Below are positions 33,301 through 47,653 of a stretch of 64,000 nt of DNA, piece by piece. The position numbers and the translations under genes were made by a program. Origin of the DNA: Rallus limicola (Eukaryota > Chordata > Aves > Gruiformes > Rallidae); assembly GCA_022605955.1 (NCBI GenBank), contig JAKCOZ010000032.1, forward strand, positions 9,201,001 to 9,265,000, written 5' to 3'. The notes under the pieces were generated by a model. It worked only from the letters and a program-made list of their open reading frames with translations, had not been told where the DNA came from and did no database searches. How positions within the stretch are numbered: the first letter of the stretch is position 1; every line of letters starts with the position of its first letter.

Positions 33301-35934
33301 AACTCTAACCCTAACCCTAACCCTAACCCTAACCCTAACCATAACTGAACCCTAACCCTAACACTAACCCTAACTCTAACTGAAACCTAAACCTAACACT
33401 AACCCTAAACATAACCGTAACCCTAACCGTAAACCTAACTGAACCCTAACCCTAAACCTAAAACTAACCCTAACCCAAACCCTAACCGTAATTGAACCCT
33501 AACTATAACCCTAACCCTAACCCTATCCCTAAACCTAACCCTAACTGAACACTAACCCTAACCCTAACAGTAACCCTAACCCTAACCCTAACCCTAACTG
33601 AACCCTAACCCTATCCTTAATTCTAACCCTAACCCTAACTCTAACTGAACCCTAAACCTAACCCTAACGCTAACCCTAACTCTAACTGAACCCTAAACCT
33701 AACCATAACCCTTACCCTAAATATAACCCTAAACCTAACACTAACCCTAACCTTAACCCTAACCCATACCCTAATCCTAACTGAACCATAACCCTTACCC
33801 TAACCCTAACCCTAACCCTAACCCTAACACTAACACTAACACTAACGCTAACCATAACTGAACCTTAACCCTTACAGTAACCCTAACCCTAACACTAACG
33901 CTAATGCTAAGTGAACCGTAACCCTAACCCTAACTCTAACCATAACCCTAACCAAAACCCTAAACCTAACTGAACCCTAACCCTAACCCTAACCCTAACC
34001 CTAACCCTAACCCTAACCCTAATCCTAACGCTAACTAAACCCTAACCCTAACCCTAACCCTAACCCTAATCCTAACCCTAACAGAACCCTAACCCTATCC
34101 CTAAACCTAACCCTAACCCAAATCCTATCCGTAACTGAACCTTACCCTAATCCTAACCCTAACCCTAACACTAACTGAACCCTACCCTAAACCTAACCCT
34201 AACCCTAACCCTAACATTAACGCTAACTGAACCCTAAACCTAACCCTAACCCTAACCTTAACCCTAAACCTAACCCGTAATCCTAACCTTAAACCTAACA
34301 CTAACCCTACACCTAACCCTAACCCGAACCCTAACCCTAACCCTAACCCTAACTGAACCATAACCCTAAACCTATCCCCAACCCTTACCATAACCCTAAC
34401 CCTAACTGAACCCCAACGCTAAGCCTAAAACTAACCCTAATCCTATCCCTAACCCTAACCCGAATGCTAACTGAATCCTAAACCTAACCCTAAACCTAAC
34501 CCTAACCCTAACCCTAACTCTAACACTATCCCTAATCCTATCCCTAACTTAACCCTAACCCTAACCCTAATCCTAACCCTAATCCTAACCCTAACCCTAA
34601 CCCTAACTGAACCCTAACCCTATCACTAATCCTAACCCTAACCCTAACCCTAACTGAACCCTAAACCTAACCCTAACGCTAACCCTAACGCTAACTGAAC
34701 CCTAAACCTAACCCTAATCCTAACCCGAACCCTAACCCTAAGCCCAAACCCTAACCCTAACCCTTACCCTAACCCTAACCCTAACCTTTACCCTAACCCA
34801 TACCCTAACCCTAACTGAACCATAACACTAAGCCTAACCCTAAACCTAACCCTATCCCTAACACTAACCCGAACGCTAACTGAAACCTACACCTAACCGT
34901 AACCCAAAAACTAACCCTAACCCTAACACTAACCCTAACCCTAATCCTAACCCTAACTGAACCCGAACCCTAACCGTAAAACTAACACTAACACCAACCA
35001 TAACTGAACCCTAACCCTAACCATAACCCTAACCCTAACCCTAACCCTAACTGAACCCTAACCCTAGCCCTAACTCTAACCCTAACCCTAACCCTAATCC
35101 TTACCCTAACTGAACCCTAACCCTAACCCTAACCCAAACCCTAACCATAATTGAACCCTAATCCTAACCCTAAAACTAACCCTAACACTAACACCTAACC
35201 CGAACCCTAACCCTAACCCTAACCCTAACTGAACCCTAAGCCTAACACTAACCCTAACCCTAACCCTAAATCTAACTGAACCCTAAACCTAAACCTAAAC
35301 CTAACCCTAACCCTAACCCTAACCCTAACCCTAAAGCTAACCTTAACCCTAACACAAACCCTACCCCTAATTGAACAATAACCCTTACACTAACCCTAAC
35401 ACTAACCCTAACCCTAAACCTAAACCTAACCCTAAACTTAACCCTATCCCGTAACCTAACCCTAACCCTAACCCTAACGCTAACTGAACCCTAAACCTAA
35501 CCCTAACACTAACCCTAACCCTAATCCTAACTGAACCCTGACTGAACCCTAAACCTAACCCTAACCCAAAACCTAACCCTAACCCTAAATGAACCCTAAC
35601 CCTAACCGTAACCCTAACACTAACCCTAACACTAACTGAACCCTAAACCTAACCATAACCCTAAACCTAACCCAAACCCTAACCCTAAACCTAACCCTAA
35701 CCCTAACTGAACCCTAACCATAACGCTAACTGAACCCTAAACCTAACCCTAATCCTAACCCTAACCCTAACTGAACCCTAACCCTAACCCTAACCCTAAT
35801 CCTAACCCTAACCCTAACTGAACCCTAACCCTAACGCTAACTGAACCCTAAACCTAACCCGAATCCTAACCCTAACCCTAACTGAAACCTAACCATAACT
35901 CTAACTGAACCCTAAACCTAACCCTAAACCTAAC
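30379..35934. repeat. Higher-order unit 1 (5556 bp)
   Basis: Bounded by the marker TAACGATAACTGAACC (G at 30379 and 35935). It contains the marker CCTTAGAGAACCC at about 32770 and lacks a roughly 350-bp segment (with AATATTAATTTAACC) that units 2-4 carry before CCCTATCACTAATCC. Confidence 0.85.
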
Positions 35935-38900
35935 GATAACTGAACCATAAACCTAACCTTAACCGTAACTCTAACCCTAACCCTAATCCTAACACTAACC
36001 CTAACCCTAACCATAATTGAACCCTTACCCTAACCCTTACCCTAACCCTAACGCTAAGTGAACCCTAACCCTAACCCTAACCCTAACCCTAACTGAACCC
36101 TAAACCTTACCCTAACACTAACCATAACCCTAACAGTATTGTAACCCTAACCCTAACCCTAACCATAAACCTAACGGAACACTAACCCTAACCGTAACAC
36201 TAACCCTTACCCTAACCCTAACGCTAAGTGAACCCTAAACCTAACCCTAATCCTAAACCTAACCCTAACCCTAACTGAACCCTAAACCTTACCCTAACAC
36301 TAACCCTAACCATTACAGTATCCTAACCCTAACCCTAACCCTAACCCTAACCCTAACGGAACACTAACCCTAACCCTAACCCTAACCCTTACCCTAACGC
36401 TAACTTAACCCTATCCCTAACCCTAACCCTAATCCTAATCCTAACCCTTACCCTAATGCTAACTGAACTCTGACCCTAACCCTAACGCTATACCCTAACG
36501 CTAACTGAACACTAAACCTAACACTAACACTAACCCTAACCCTAACCCTAACTGAACCCTAACACTAACCTGAAACCTAACACAAACCCTAACTCTAACT
36601 GAACCCTAACTCTAACCCTAACCCTAACCCTAACTCTAACCCCTAACCCTAAACTTAACTGAACCCTAACCCTAACCCTAAAAGTAAACCTAACCATAAC
36701 CCAAAGCTTAACTGAACCCTATCCCTCACCCTAACCCTAACCCTAACGCTAACGATAATTGAACACTAACCCTAACCCTAACACTAATCCTAACGCTAAT
36801 AGAAACCTAACCCTAACCCTAACCCTAACCCTAACCCTAACTGCAACCTAACCCTAACCCTAACCCTGTACCTAACCCTAATCCTAACCCTAACCCTTAC
36901 CCTAACTGAACCCTAACCCTAACCCTAACACTAACCCTATCCCTATCTGAAACAAAACCTAACCCTAACCCTAACCATAAATGAACCCTAAACCTAACCC
37001 TAACCCTAACTCTAACCCCTAACCCCTAACCCTAAACTTAACTCTAATCCTAACCCTAACCCAAACCCTAACACTAACTGAACCCTAACTCTAACCCTAA
37101 CCCTAAACCTAACCCTAACCCTAACGATAACGATAAGTGAACACTAAACCTAACCCTAACCCTAACCCTAATCCTTACGCTAACTGAACCCTAACCCTAA
37201 CCCTAACCCTAACCCTTACGCTAACCATAACGTTAACTGAACCCTAAACCGAACACTAACCCTAACCCTAACCCTATCCCTAACTGAACCCTAACAATAA
37301 CCTTAACCCTAACCAAAACCCTAACCCTATTTGAACCCTAACTATAACCCTAACCCTAACCCTAACCCTAACTGAACCCTAAACCTATACCTAAATCTAA
37401 CCCTAACCCTAACCCTATCCCTAACTGAAACTTACCCTAATCCTAACACTAACTCTAACACTAACTGAACCATACCTTAACCCTAACCCTAATCCTAACT
37501 GAACCCTAACACTAACCCTAACACTAACCCTAACCCTAACCCTAACATTAACGCTAACTGAACCCTAAACCTAACCCTAACCCTAACCCTAACCCTAACC
37601 CCTAACCCTAACCTTAAACCTAACCCTAACCCTAACCCTAAACCGAACCCTAACCCTAACCCTAACCCTAACCCTAAGTGAACCCTAAACCTAACCCTAA
37701 CACTAACCCTTACCATAACCCTAACCCTAACTGAACCCCAACGTTAAGCCTAAGACTAACCCTAATCCTATCCCTAACCCTAACCCGAACGCTAACTGAA
37801 CCCTAATCCTAACCCTAAACTTAACCCTAAACCTAACCCTGACTCTAACCCTAACCCTAATCCTATCCCTAACTGAAACCTAACCGAAACCCTAACCCTA
37901 ACCATAACCTAACCCTAAACCTAACGCTAACTGAACCATAAACCTAACCGTAACCGTAAAGCTAACACTAACTCTATCCCTAACACTAACCCTAACCCTA
38001 ACCATAACAGAACACTAAACCTACCCCTAACCCTAATCCTAACGCTAAGTGAACCCTAACCCTAACCATAAACCTAACCCTAACGCTAACTGAACACAAA
38101 GCCTAACCCAAACCCTAACCCTAACCCTAACCCTAAACCTAACTGAAACTTAACACTATCCCTAATCCTAACCCTAACCCTACCTCTAACCCTAACTGAA
38201 CCCTAACACTAACCCTAACCCTAACCCTAACCCTAACCCTAACTGAACCCTAACCCTAACACTAACCCTAACCCTAACCATAACTGAACCCTAACCCTAA
38301 CCCTAAACCTAACCCTAAATATAACTGAACCCTAAACCTAACCCTAACCCTAAGTCTAACCGTAAACCTTAGAGAACCCTAACTCTAACCTTAACCCTAA
38401 CTCAAACCCTAACCCTAACTTAACCCTAACCATTACCCTAACGCTAACCCTAACCCTTATTGAAGCCTAACCCTAACCCTAACCCTTACCCTAACCATTA
38501 CCCTAACTGAACCCTAACCCTAAGCCTTACCCTAACCCTAACCCTATCCCTAACACTAACCCGAACGCTAACTGAACCCTAAACCTAACCCTAACCCTAA
38601 ATTTAACGCTAACCCTAACACTAACCCTAACCCTAATCCTAACCCTAAATGAATCCTAACCCTAACCCTAACACTAACGCTAATCATAACTGAACACTAA
38701 CCCTAACTCTAACCCTAAAACTAACGCTAATGCTAAGTGAACCCTAACCCTAACCCTAACCCTAACCCTAATCCTAACGCTAACTGAACCCTAACCCTAA
38801 CCCTAACCCTAACCCTTACCCTAACCGAACATTAACCCTAACCCTAACACTAACCCTAACCCTAACCCTAACCCAAAAACTAATGCTAAATGAACCCTAA

Positions 38901-41861
38901 CTCTAACCCTAACCCTAACCCTAACCCTAACCCTAACCATAACTGAACCCTAACCCTAACACTAACCCTAACTCTAACTGAAACCTAAACCTAACACTAA
39001 CCCTAACCATAACCGTAACCCTAACCGTAAACCTAACTGAACCCTAACCCTAAACCTAAAACTAACCCTAACCCAAACCCTAACCGTAATTGAACCCTAA
39101 CTATAACCCTAACCCTAACCCTATCCCTAAACCTAACCCTAACTGAACACTAACCCTAACCCTAACAGTAACCCTAACCCTAACCCTAACCCTAACTGAA
39201 CCCTAACCCTATCCTTAATTCTAACCCTAACCCTAACTCTAACTGAACCCTAAACCTAACCCTAACGCTAACCCTAACTCTAACTGAACCCTAAACCTAA
39301 CCATAACCCTAACCCTAAATATAACCCTAAACCTAACACTAACCCTAAACTTAACCCTAACCCATACCCTAATCCTAACTGAACCATAACCCTTACCCTA
39401 ACCCTAACCCTAACCCTAACCCTAACACTAACACTAACACTAACGCTAACCATAACTGAACCCTAACCCTTACAGTAACCCTAACCCTAACACTAACGCT
39501 AATGCTAAGTGAACCGTAACCCTAACCCTAACTCTAACCATAACCCTAACCCAAACCCTAAACCTAACTGAACCCTAACCCTAACCCTAACCCTAACCCT
39601 AACCCTAATCCTAACGCTAACTAAACCCTAACCCTAACCCTAACCCTAACCCTAACCCTAATCCTAACCCTAACAGAACCCTAACCCTATCCCTAAACCT
39701 AACCCTAACCCAAATCCTATCCGTAACTGAACCTTACCCTAATCCTAACCCTAACCCTAACACTAACTGAACCCTACCCTAAACCTAACCCTAACCCTAA
39801 CCCTAACATTAACGCTAACTGAACCCTAAACCTAACCCTAACCCTAACCTTAACCCTAAACCTAACCCGTAATCCTAACCTTAAACCTAACATTAACCCT
39901 ACACCTAACCCTAACCCGAACCCTAACCCTAACCCTAACCCTAACTGAACCCTAACCCTAACCCTAACCCTAACCCTTACCATCACCCTAACCCTAACTG
40001 AACCCCAACGCTAAGCCTAAAACTAACCCTAATCCTATCCCTAACCCTAACCCGAACGCTAACTGAATCCTAAACCTAAACCTAAACCTAACCCTAACCC
40101 TAACCCTAACTCTAACACTATCCCTAATCCTATCCCTAACTTAACCCTAACCCTAACCCTAATCCTAACCCTAATCCTAACACTAACCTAACCCTAAACC
40201 TAACGCTAACTGAACCATAAACCTAACCCTAACCGTAACGCTAACCCTAACCCTAACCTTAACACTAAACCTATCCCTAACCATAACTGAACCCTAACCC
40301 TAACCGTAATCCTAACGCTAAGTGAACCCTAACCCTAAACATAAACCTAACCCTAACGCTAACTGACCCCTTACCGTAACCCTAACTCTAACCCTAACGC
40401 TAATATTAATTTAACCATAACCCTAAACCTAACCCTAATCCTAACGCTAACTGAAACCTAACCCTAACACTAACCCGAACCCTAACCCTAACCCTAAACC
40501 TAACCCTAACCCTAACCCTAACCCTAACCCTAACTGAACCCTAACCCTATCACTAATCCTCACCCTAACCCTAACCCTAACTGAACCCTAAACCTAACCC
40601 TAACGCTAACCCTAACGCTAACTGAACCCTAAACCTAACCCTAATCCTAACCCGAACCCTAACCCTAAGCCCAAACCCTAACCCTAACCCTTACCCTAAC
40701 CCTAACCCTAAATTTTACCCTAACCCATACCCTAACCCTAACTGAACCATAACACTAAGCCTAACCCTAAACCTAACCCTATCCCTAACACTAACCCGAA
40801 CGCTAACTGAAACCTACACCTAACCCTAACCCAAAAACTAACCCTAACCCTAACACTAACCCTAACCCTAATCCTAACCCTAACTGAACCCGAACCCTAA
40901 CCGTAAAACTAACACTAACACCAACCATAACTGAACCCTAACCCTAACCATAACCCTAACCCTAACCCTAACCCTAACTGAACCCTAACCCTAGCCCTAA
41001 CTCTAACCCTAACCCTAACCCTAATCCTTACCCTAACTGAACCCTAACCCTAACCCTAACCCAAACCCTAACCATAATTGAACCCTAATCCTAACCCTAA
41101 AACTAACCCTAACACTAACACCTAACCCGAACCCTAACCCTAACCCTAACCCTAACTGAACCCTAAGCCTAACACTAACCCTAACCCTAACCCTAAATCT
41201 AACTGAACCCTAAACCTAAACCTAAACCTAACCCTAACCCTAACCCTAACCCTAACCCTAAAGCTAACCTTAACCCTAACACAAACCCTACCCCTAATTG
41301 AACAATAACCCTTACACTAACCCTAACACTAACCCTAACCCTAAACCTAAACCTAACCCTAAACTTAACCCTATCCCGTAACCTAACCCTAACCCTAACC
41401 CTAACGCTAACTGAACCCTAAACCTAACCCTAACACTAACCCTAACCCTAATCCTAACTGAACCCTGACTGAACCCTAAACCTAACCCTAACCCAAAACC
41501 TAACCCTAACCCTAAATGAACCCTAACCCTAACCGTAACCCTAACACTAACCCTAACACTAACTGAACCCTAAACCTAACCATAACCCTAAACCTAACCC
41601 AAACCCTAACCCTAAACCTAACCCTAACCCTAACTGAACCCTAACCATAACGCTAACTGAACCCTAAACCTAACCCTAATCCTAACCCTAACCCTAACTG
41701 AACCCTAACCCTAACCCTAACCCTAATCCTAACCCTAACCCTAACTGAACCCTAACCCTAACGCTAACTGAACCCTAAACCTAACCCGAATCCTAACCCT
41801 AACCCTAACTGAAACCTAACCATAACTCTAACTGAACCCTAAACCTAACCCTAAACCTAAC
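35935..41861. repeat. Higher-order unit 2 (5927 bp)
   Basis: Same marker order: CCTTAGAGAACCC at about 38368, the AATATTAATTTAACC segment at about 40402, CCAACCATAACTG at about 40921. The 222-bp segment at 37495-37716 gives the same peptide frame as the corresponding segment in the other units. Confidence 0.88.
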
Positions 41862-44800
41862 GATAACTGAACCATAAACCTAACCTTAACCGTAACTGTA
41901 ACCCTAACCCTAATCCTAACACTAATCCTAACCCCAACCATAATTGAACCCTTACCCTAACCCTTACCCTAACCCTAACGCTAAGTGAACCCTAACCCTA
42001 ACCCTAACCCTAACCCTAACCCTAACTGAACCCTAAACCTTACCCTAACACTAACCATAACCCTAACAGTATCGTAACCCTAACCCTAACCCTAACCATA
42101 AACCTAACGGAACACTAACCCTAACCGTAACACTAACCCTTACCCTAACCCTAACGCTAAGTGAACCCTAAACCTAACCCTAATCCTAAACCTAACCCTA
42201 ACCCTAACTGAACCCTAAACCTTACCCTAACACTAACCCTAACCATTACAGTATCCTAACCCTAACCCTAACCCTAACCCTAACCCTAACGGAACACTAA
42301 CCCTAACCCTAACCCTAACCCTTACCCTAACGCTAACTTAACCCTATCCCTAACCCTAACCCTAATCCTAATCCTAACCCTTACCCTAATGCTAACTGAA
42401 CTCTGACCCTAACCCTAACGCTATACCCTAACGCTAACTGAACACTAAACCTAACACTAACACTAACCCTAACCCTAACCCTAACTGAACCCTAACACTA
42501 ACCTGAAACCTAACACAAACCCTAACTCTAACTGAACCCTAACTCTAACCCTAACCCTAACCCTAACTCTAACCCCTAACCCTAAACTTAACTGAACCCT
42601 AACCCTAACCCTAAAAGTAAACCTAACCATAACCCAAAGCTTAACTGAACCCTATCCCTCACCCTAACCCTAACCCTAACGCTAACGATAATTGAACACT
42701 AACCCTAACCCTAACACTAATCCTAACGCTAATAGAAACCTAACCCTAACCCTAACCCTAACCCTAACCCTAACTGCAACCTAACCCTAACCCTAACCCT
42801 GTACCTAACCCTAATCCTAACCCTAACCCTTACCCTAACTGAACCCTAACCCTAACCCTAACACTAACCCTATCCCTATCTGAAACAAAACCTAACCCTA
42901 ACCCTAACCATAAATGAACCCTAAACCTAACCCTAACCCTAACTCTAACCCCTAACCCCTAACCCTAAACTTAACTCTAATCCTAACCCTAACCCAAACC
43001 CTAACACTAACTGAACCCTAACTCTAACCCTAACCCTAAACCTAACCCTAACCCTAACGATAACGATAAGTGAACACTAAACCTAACCCTAACCCTAACC
43101 CTAATCCTTACGCTAACTGAACCCTAACCCTAACCCTAACCCTAACCCTTACGCTAACCATAACGTTAACTGAACCCTAAACCGAACACTAACCCTAACC
43201 CTAACCCTATCCCTAACTGAACCCTAACAATAACCTTAACCCTAACCAAAACCCTAACCCTATTTGAACCCTAACTATAACCCTAACCCTAACCCTAACC
43301 CTAACTGAACCCTAAACCTATACCTAAATCTAACCCTAACCCTAACCCTATCCCTAACTGAAACTTACCCTAATCCTAACACTAACTCTAACACTAACTG
43401 AACCATACCTTAACCCTAACCCTAATCCTAACTGAACCCTAACACTAACCCTAACACTAACCCTAACCCTAACCCTAACATTAACGCTAACTGAACCCTA
43501 AACCTAACCCTAACCCTAACCCTAACCCTAACCCCTAACCCTAACCTTAAACCTAACCCTAACCCTAACCCTAAACCGAACCCTAACCCTAACCCTAACC
43601 CTAACCCTAAGTGAACCCTAAACCTAACCCTAACACTAACCCTTACCATAACCCTAACCCTAACTGAACCCCAACGTTAAGCCTAAGACTAACCCTAATC
43701 CTATCCCTAACCCTAACCCGAACGCTAACTGAACCCTAATCCTAACCCTAAACTTAACCCTAAACCTAACCCTAACTCTAACCCTAACCCTAATCCTATC
43801 CCTAACTGAAACCTAACCGAAACCCTAACCCTAACCATAACCTAACCCTAAACCTAACGCTAACTGAACCATAAACCTAACCGTAACCGTAAAGCTAACA
43901 CTAACTCTATCCCTAACACTAACCCTAACCCTAACCATAACAGAACACTAAACCTACCCCTAACCCTAATCCTAACGCTAAGTGAACCCTAACCCTAACC
44001 ATAAACCTAACCCTAACGCTAACTGAACACAAAGCCTAACCCAAACCCTAACCCTAACCCTAACCCTAAACCTAACTGAAACTTAACACTATCCCTAATC
44101 CTAACCCTAACCCTACGTCTAACCCTAACTGAACCCTAACACTAACCCTAACCCTAACCCTAACCCTAACCCTAACTGAACCCTAACCCTAACACTAACC
44201 CTAACCCTAACCCTAACTGAACCCTAACCCTAACCCTAAACCTAACCCTAAATCTAACTGAACCCTAAACCTAACCCTAACCCTAAGTCTAACCGTAAAC
44301 CTTAGAGAACCCTAACTCTAACCTTAACCCTAACTCAAACCCTAACCCTAACTTAACCCTAACCATTACCCTAACGCTAACCCTAACCCTTATTGAAGCC
44401 TAACCCTAACCCTAACCCTTACCCTAACCATTACCCTAACTGAACCCTAACCCTAAGCCTTACCCTAACCCTAACCCTATCCCTAACACTAACCCGAACG
44501 CTAACTGAACCCTAAACCTAACCCTAACCCTAAATTTAACGCTAACCCTAACACTAACCCTAACCCTAATCCTAACCCTAAATGAATCCTAACCCTAACC
44601 CTAACACTAACGCTAATCATAACTGAACACTAACCCTAACTCTAACCCTAAAACTAACGCTAATGCTAAGTGAACCCTAACCCTAACCCTAACCCTAACC
44701 CTAATCCTAACGCTAACTGAACCCTAACCCTAACCCTAACCCTAACCCTTACCCTAACCGAACATTAACCCTAACCCTAACACTAACCCTAACCCTAACC

Positions 44801-47653
44801 CTAACCCAAAAACTAATGCTAAATGAACCCTAACTCTAACCCTAACCCTAACCCTAACCCTAACCCTAACCATAACTGAACCCTAACCCTAACACTAACC
44901 CTAACTCTAACTGAAACCTAAACCTAACACTAACCCTAACCATAACCGTAACCCTAACCGTAAACCTAACTGAACCCTAACCCTAAACCTAAAACTAACC
45001 CTAACCCAAACCCTAACCGTAATTGAACCCTAACTATAACCCTAACCCTAACCCTATCCCTAAACCTAACCCTAACTGAACACTAACCCTAACCCTAACA
45101 GTAACCCTAACCCTAACCCTAACCCTAACTGAACCCTAACCCTATCCTTAATTCTAACCCTAACCCTAACTCTAACTGAACCCTAAACCTAACCCTAACG
45201 CTAACCCTAACTCTAACTGAACCCTAAACCTAACCATAACCCTAACCCTAAATATAACCCTAAACCTAACACTAACCCTAAACTTAACCCTAACCCATAC
45301 CCTAATCCTAACTGAACCATAACCCTTACCCTAACCCTAACCCTAACCCTAACCCTAACACTAACACTAACACTAACGCTAACCATAACTGAACCCTAAC
45401 CCTTACAGTAACCCTAACCCTAACACTAACGCTAATGCTAAGTGAACCGTAACCCTAACCCTAACTCTAACCATAACCCTAACCCAAACCCTAAACCTAA
45501 CTGAACCCTAACCCTAACCCTAACCCTAACCCTAACCCTAATCCTAACGCTAACTAAACCCTAACCCTAACCCTAACCCAAATCCTATCCGTAACTGAAC
45601 CTTACCCTAATCCTAACCCTAACCCTAACACTAACTGAACCCTACCCTAAACCTAACCCTAACCCTAACCCTAACATTAACGCTAACTGAACCCTAAACC
45701 TAACCCTAACCCTAACCTTAACCCTAAACCTAACCCGTAATCCTAACCTTAAACCTAACATTAACCCTACACCTAACCCTAACCCGAACCCTAACCCTAA
45801 CCCTAACCCTAACTGAACCCTAACCCTAACCCTAACCCTAACCCTTACCATAACCCTAACCCTAACTGAACCCCAACGCTAAGCCTAAAACTAACCCTAA
45901 TCCTATCCCTAACCCTAACCCGAACGCTAACTGAATCCTAAACCTAAACCTAAACCTAACCCTAACCCTAACCCTAACTCTAACACTATCCCTAATCCTA
46001 TCCCTAACTTAACCCTAACCCTAACCCTAACCCTAACCCTAACCTTAACACTAAACCTATCCCTAACCATAACTGAACCCTAACCCTAACCCTAACCGTA
46101 ATCCTAACGCTAAGTGAACCCTAACCCTAAACATAAACCTAACCCTAACGCTAACTGACCCCTTACCGTAACCCTAACTCTAACCCTAACGCTAATATTA
46201 ATTTAACCATAACCCTAAACCTAACCCTAATCCTAACGCTAACTGAAACCTAACCCTAACACTAACCCGAACCCTAACCCTAACCCTAAACCTAACCCTA
46301 ACCCTAACCCTAACCCTAACCCTAACTGAACCCTAACCCTATCACTAATCCTCACCCTAACCCTAACCCTAACTGAACCCTAAACCTAACCCTAACGCTA
46401 ACCCTAACGCTAACTGAACCCTAAACCTAACCCTAATCCTAACCCGAACCCTAACCCTAAGCCCAAACCCTAACCCTAACCCTTACCCTAACCCTAACCC
46501 TAAATTTTACCCTAACCCATACCCTAACCCTAACTGAACCATAACACTAAGCCTAACCCTAAACCTAACCCTATCCCTAACACTAACCCGAACGCTAACT
46601 GAAACCTACACCTAACCGTAACCCAAAAACTAACCCTAACCCTAACACTAACCCTAACCCTAATCCTAACCCTAACTGAACCCGAACCCTAACCGTAAAA
46701 CTAACACTAACACCAACCATAACTGAACCCTAACCCTAACCATAACCCTAACCCTAACCCTAACCCTAACTGAACCCTAACCCTAGCCCTAACTCTAACC
46801 CTAACCCTAACCCTAATCCTTACCCTAACTGAACCCTAACCCTAACCCTAACCCAAACCCTAACCATAATTGAACCCTAATCCTAACCCTAAAACTAACC
46901 CTAACACTAACACCTAACCCGAACCCTAACCCTAACCCTAACCCTAACTGAACCCTAAGCCTAACACTAACCCTAACCCTAACCCTAAATCTAACTGAAC
47001 CCTAAACCTAAACCTAAACCTAACCCTAACCCTAACCCTAACCCTAACCCTAAAGCTAACCTTAACCCTAACACAAACCCTACCCCTAATTGAACAATAA
47101 CCCTTACACTAACCCTAACACTAACCCTAACCCTAAACCTAAACCTAACCCTAAACTTAACCCTATCCCGTAACCTAACCCTAACCCTAACCCTAACGCT
47201 AACTGAACCCTAAACCTAACCCTAACACTAACCCTAACCCTAATCCTAACTGAACCCTGACTGAACCCTAAACCTAACCCTAACCCAAAACCTAACCCTA
47301 ACCCTAAATGAACCCTAACCCTAACCGTAACCCTAACACTAACCCTAACACTAACTGAACCCTAAACCTAACCATAACCCTAAACCTAACCCAAACCCTA
47401 ACCCTAAACCTAACCCTAACCCTAACTGAACCCTAACCATAACGCTAACTGAACCCTAAACCTAACCCTAATCCTAACCCTAACCCTAACTGAACCCTAA
47501 CCCTAACCCTAACCCTAATCCTAACCCTAACCCTAACTGAACCCTAACCCTAACGCTAACTGAACCCTAAACCTAACCCGAATCCTAACCCTAACCCTAA
47601 CTGAAACCTAACCATAACTCTAACTGAACCCTAAACCTAACCCTAAACCTAAC
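41862..47653. repeat. Higher-order unit 3 (5792 bp)
   Basis: Same marker order: CCTTAGAGAACCC at about 44301 and AATATTAATTTAACC at about 46194. It has a deletion of about 65 bp relative to unit 2 near 45560, where the interval between two shared landmarks shrinks from 2279 to 2214. Confidence 0.88.
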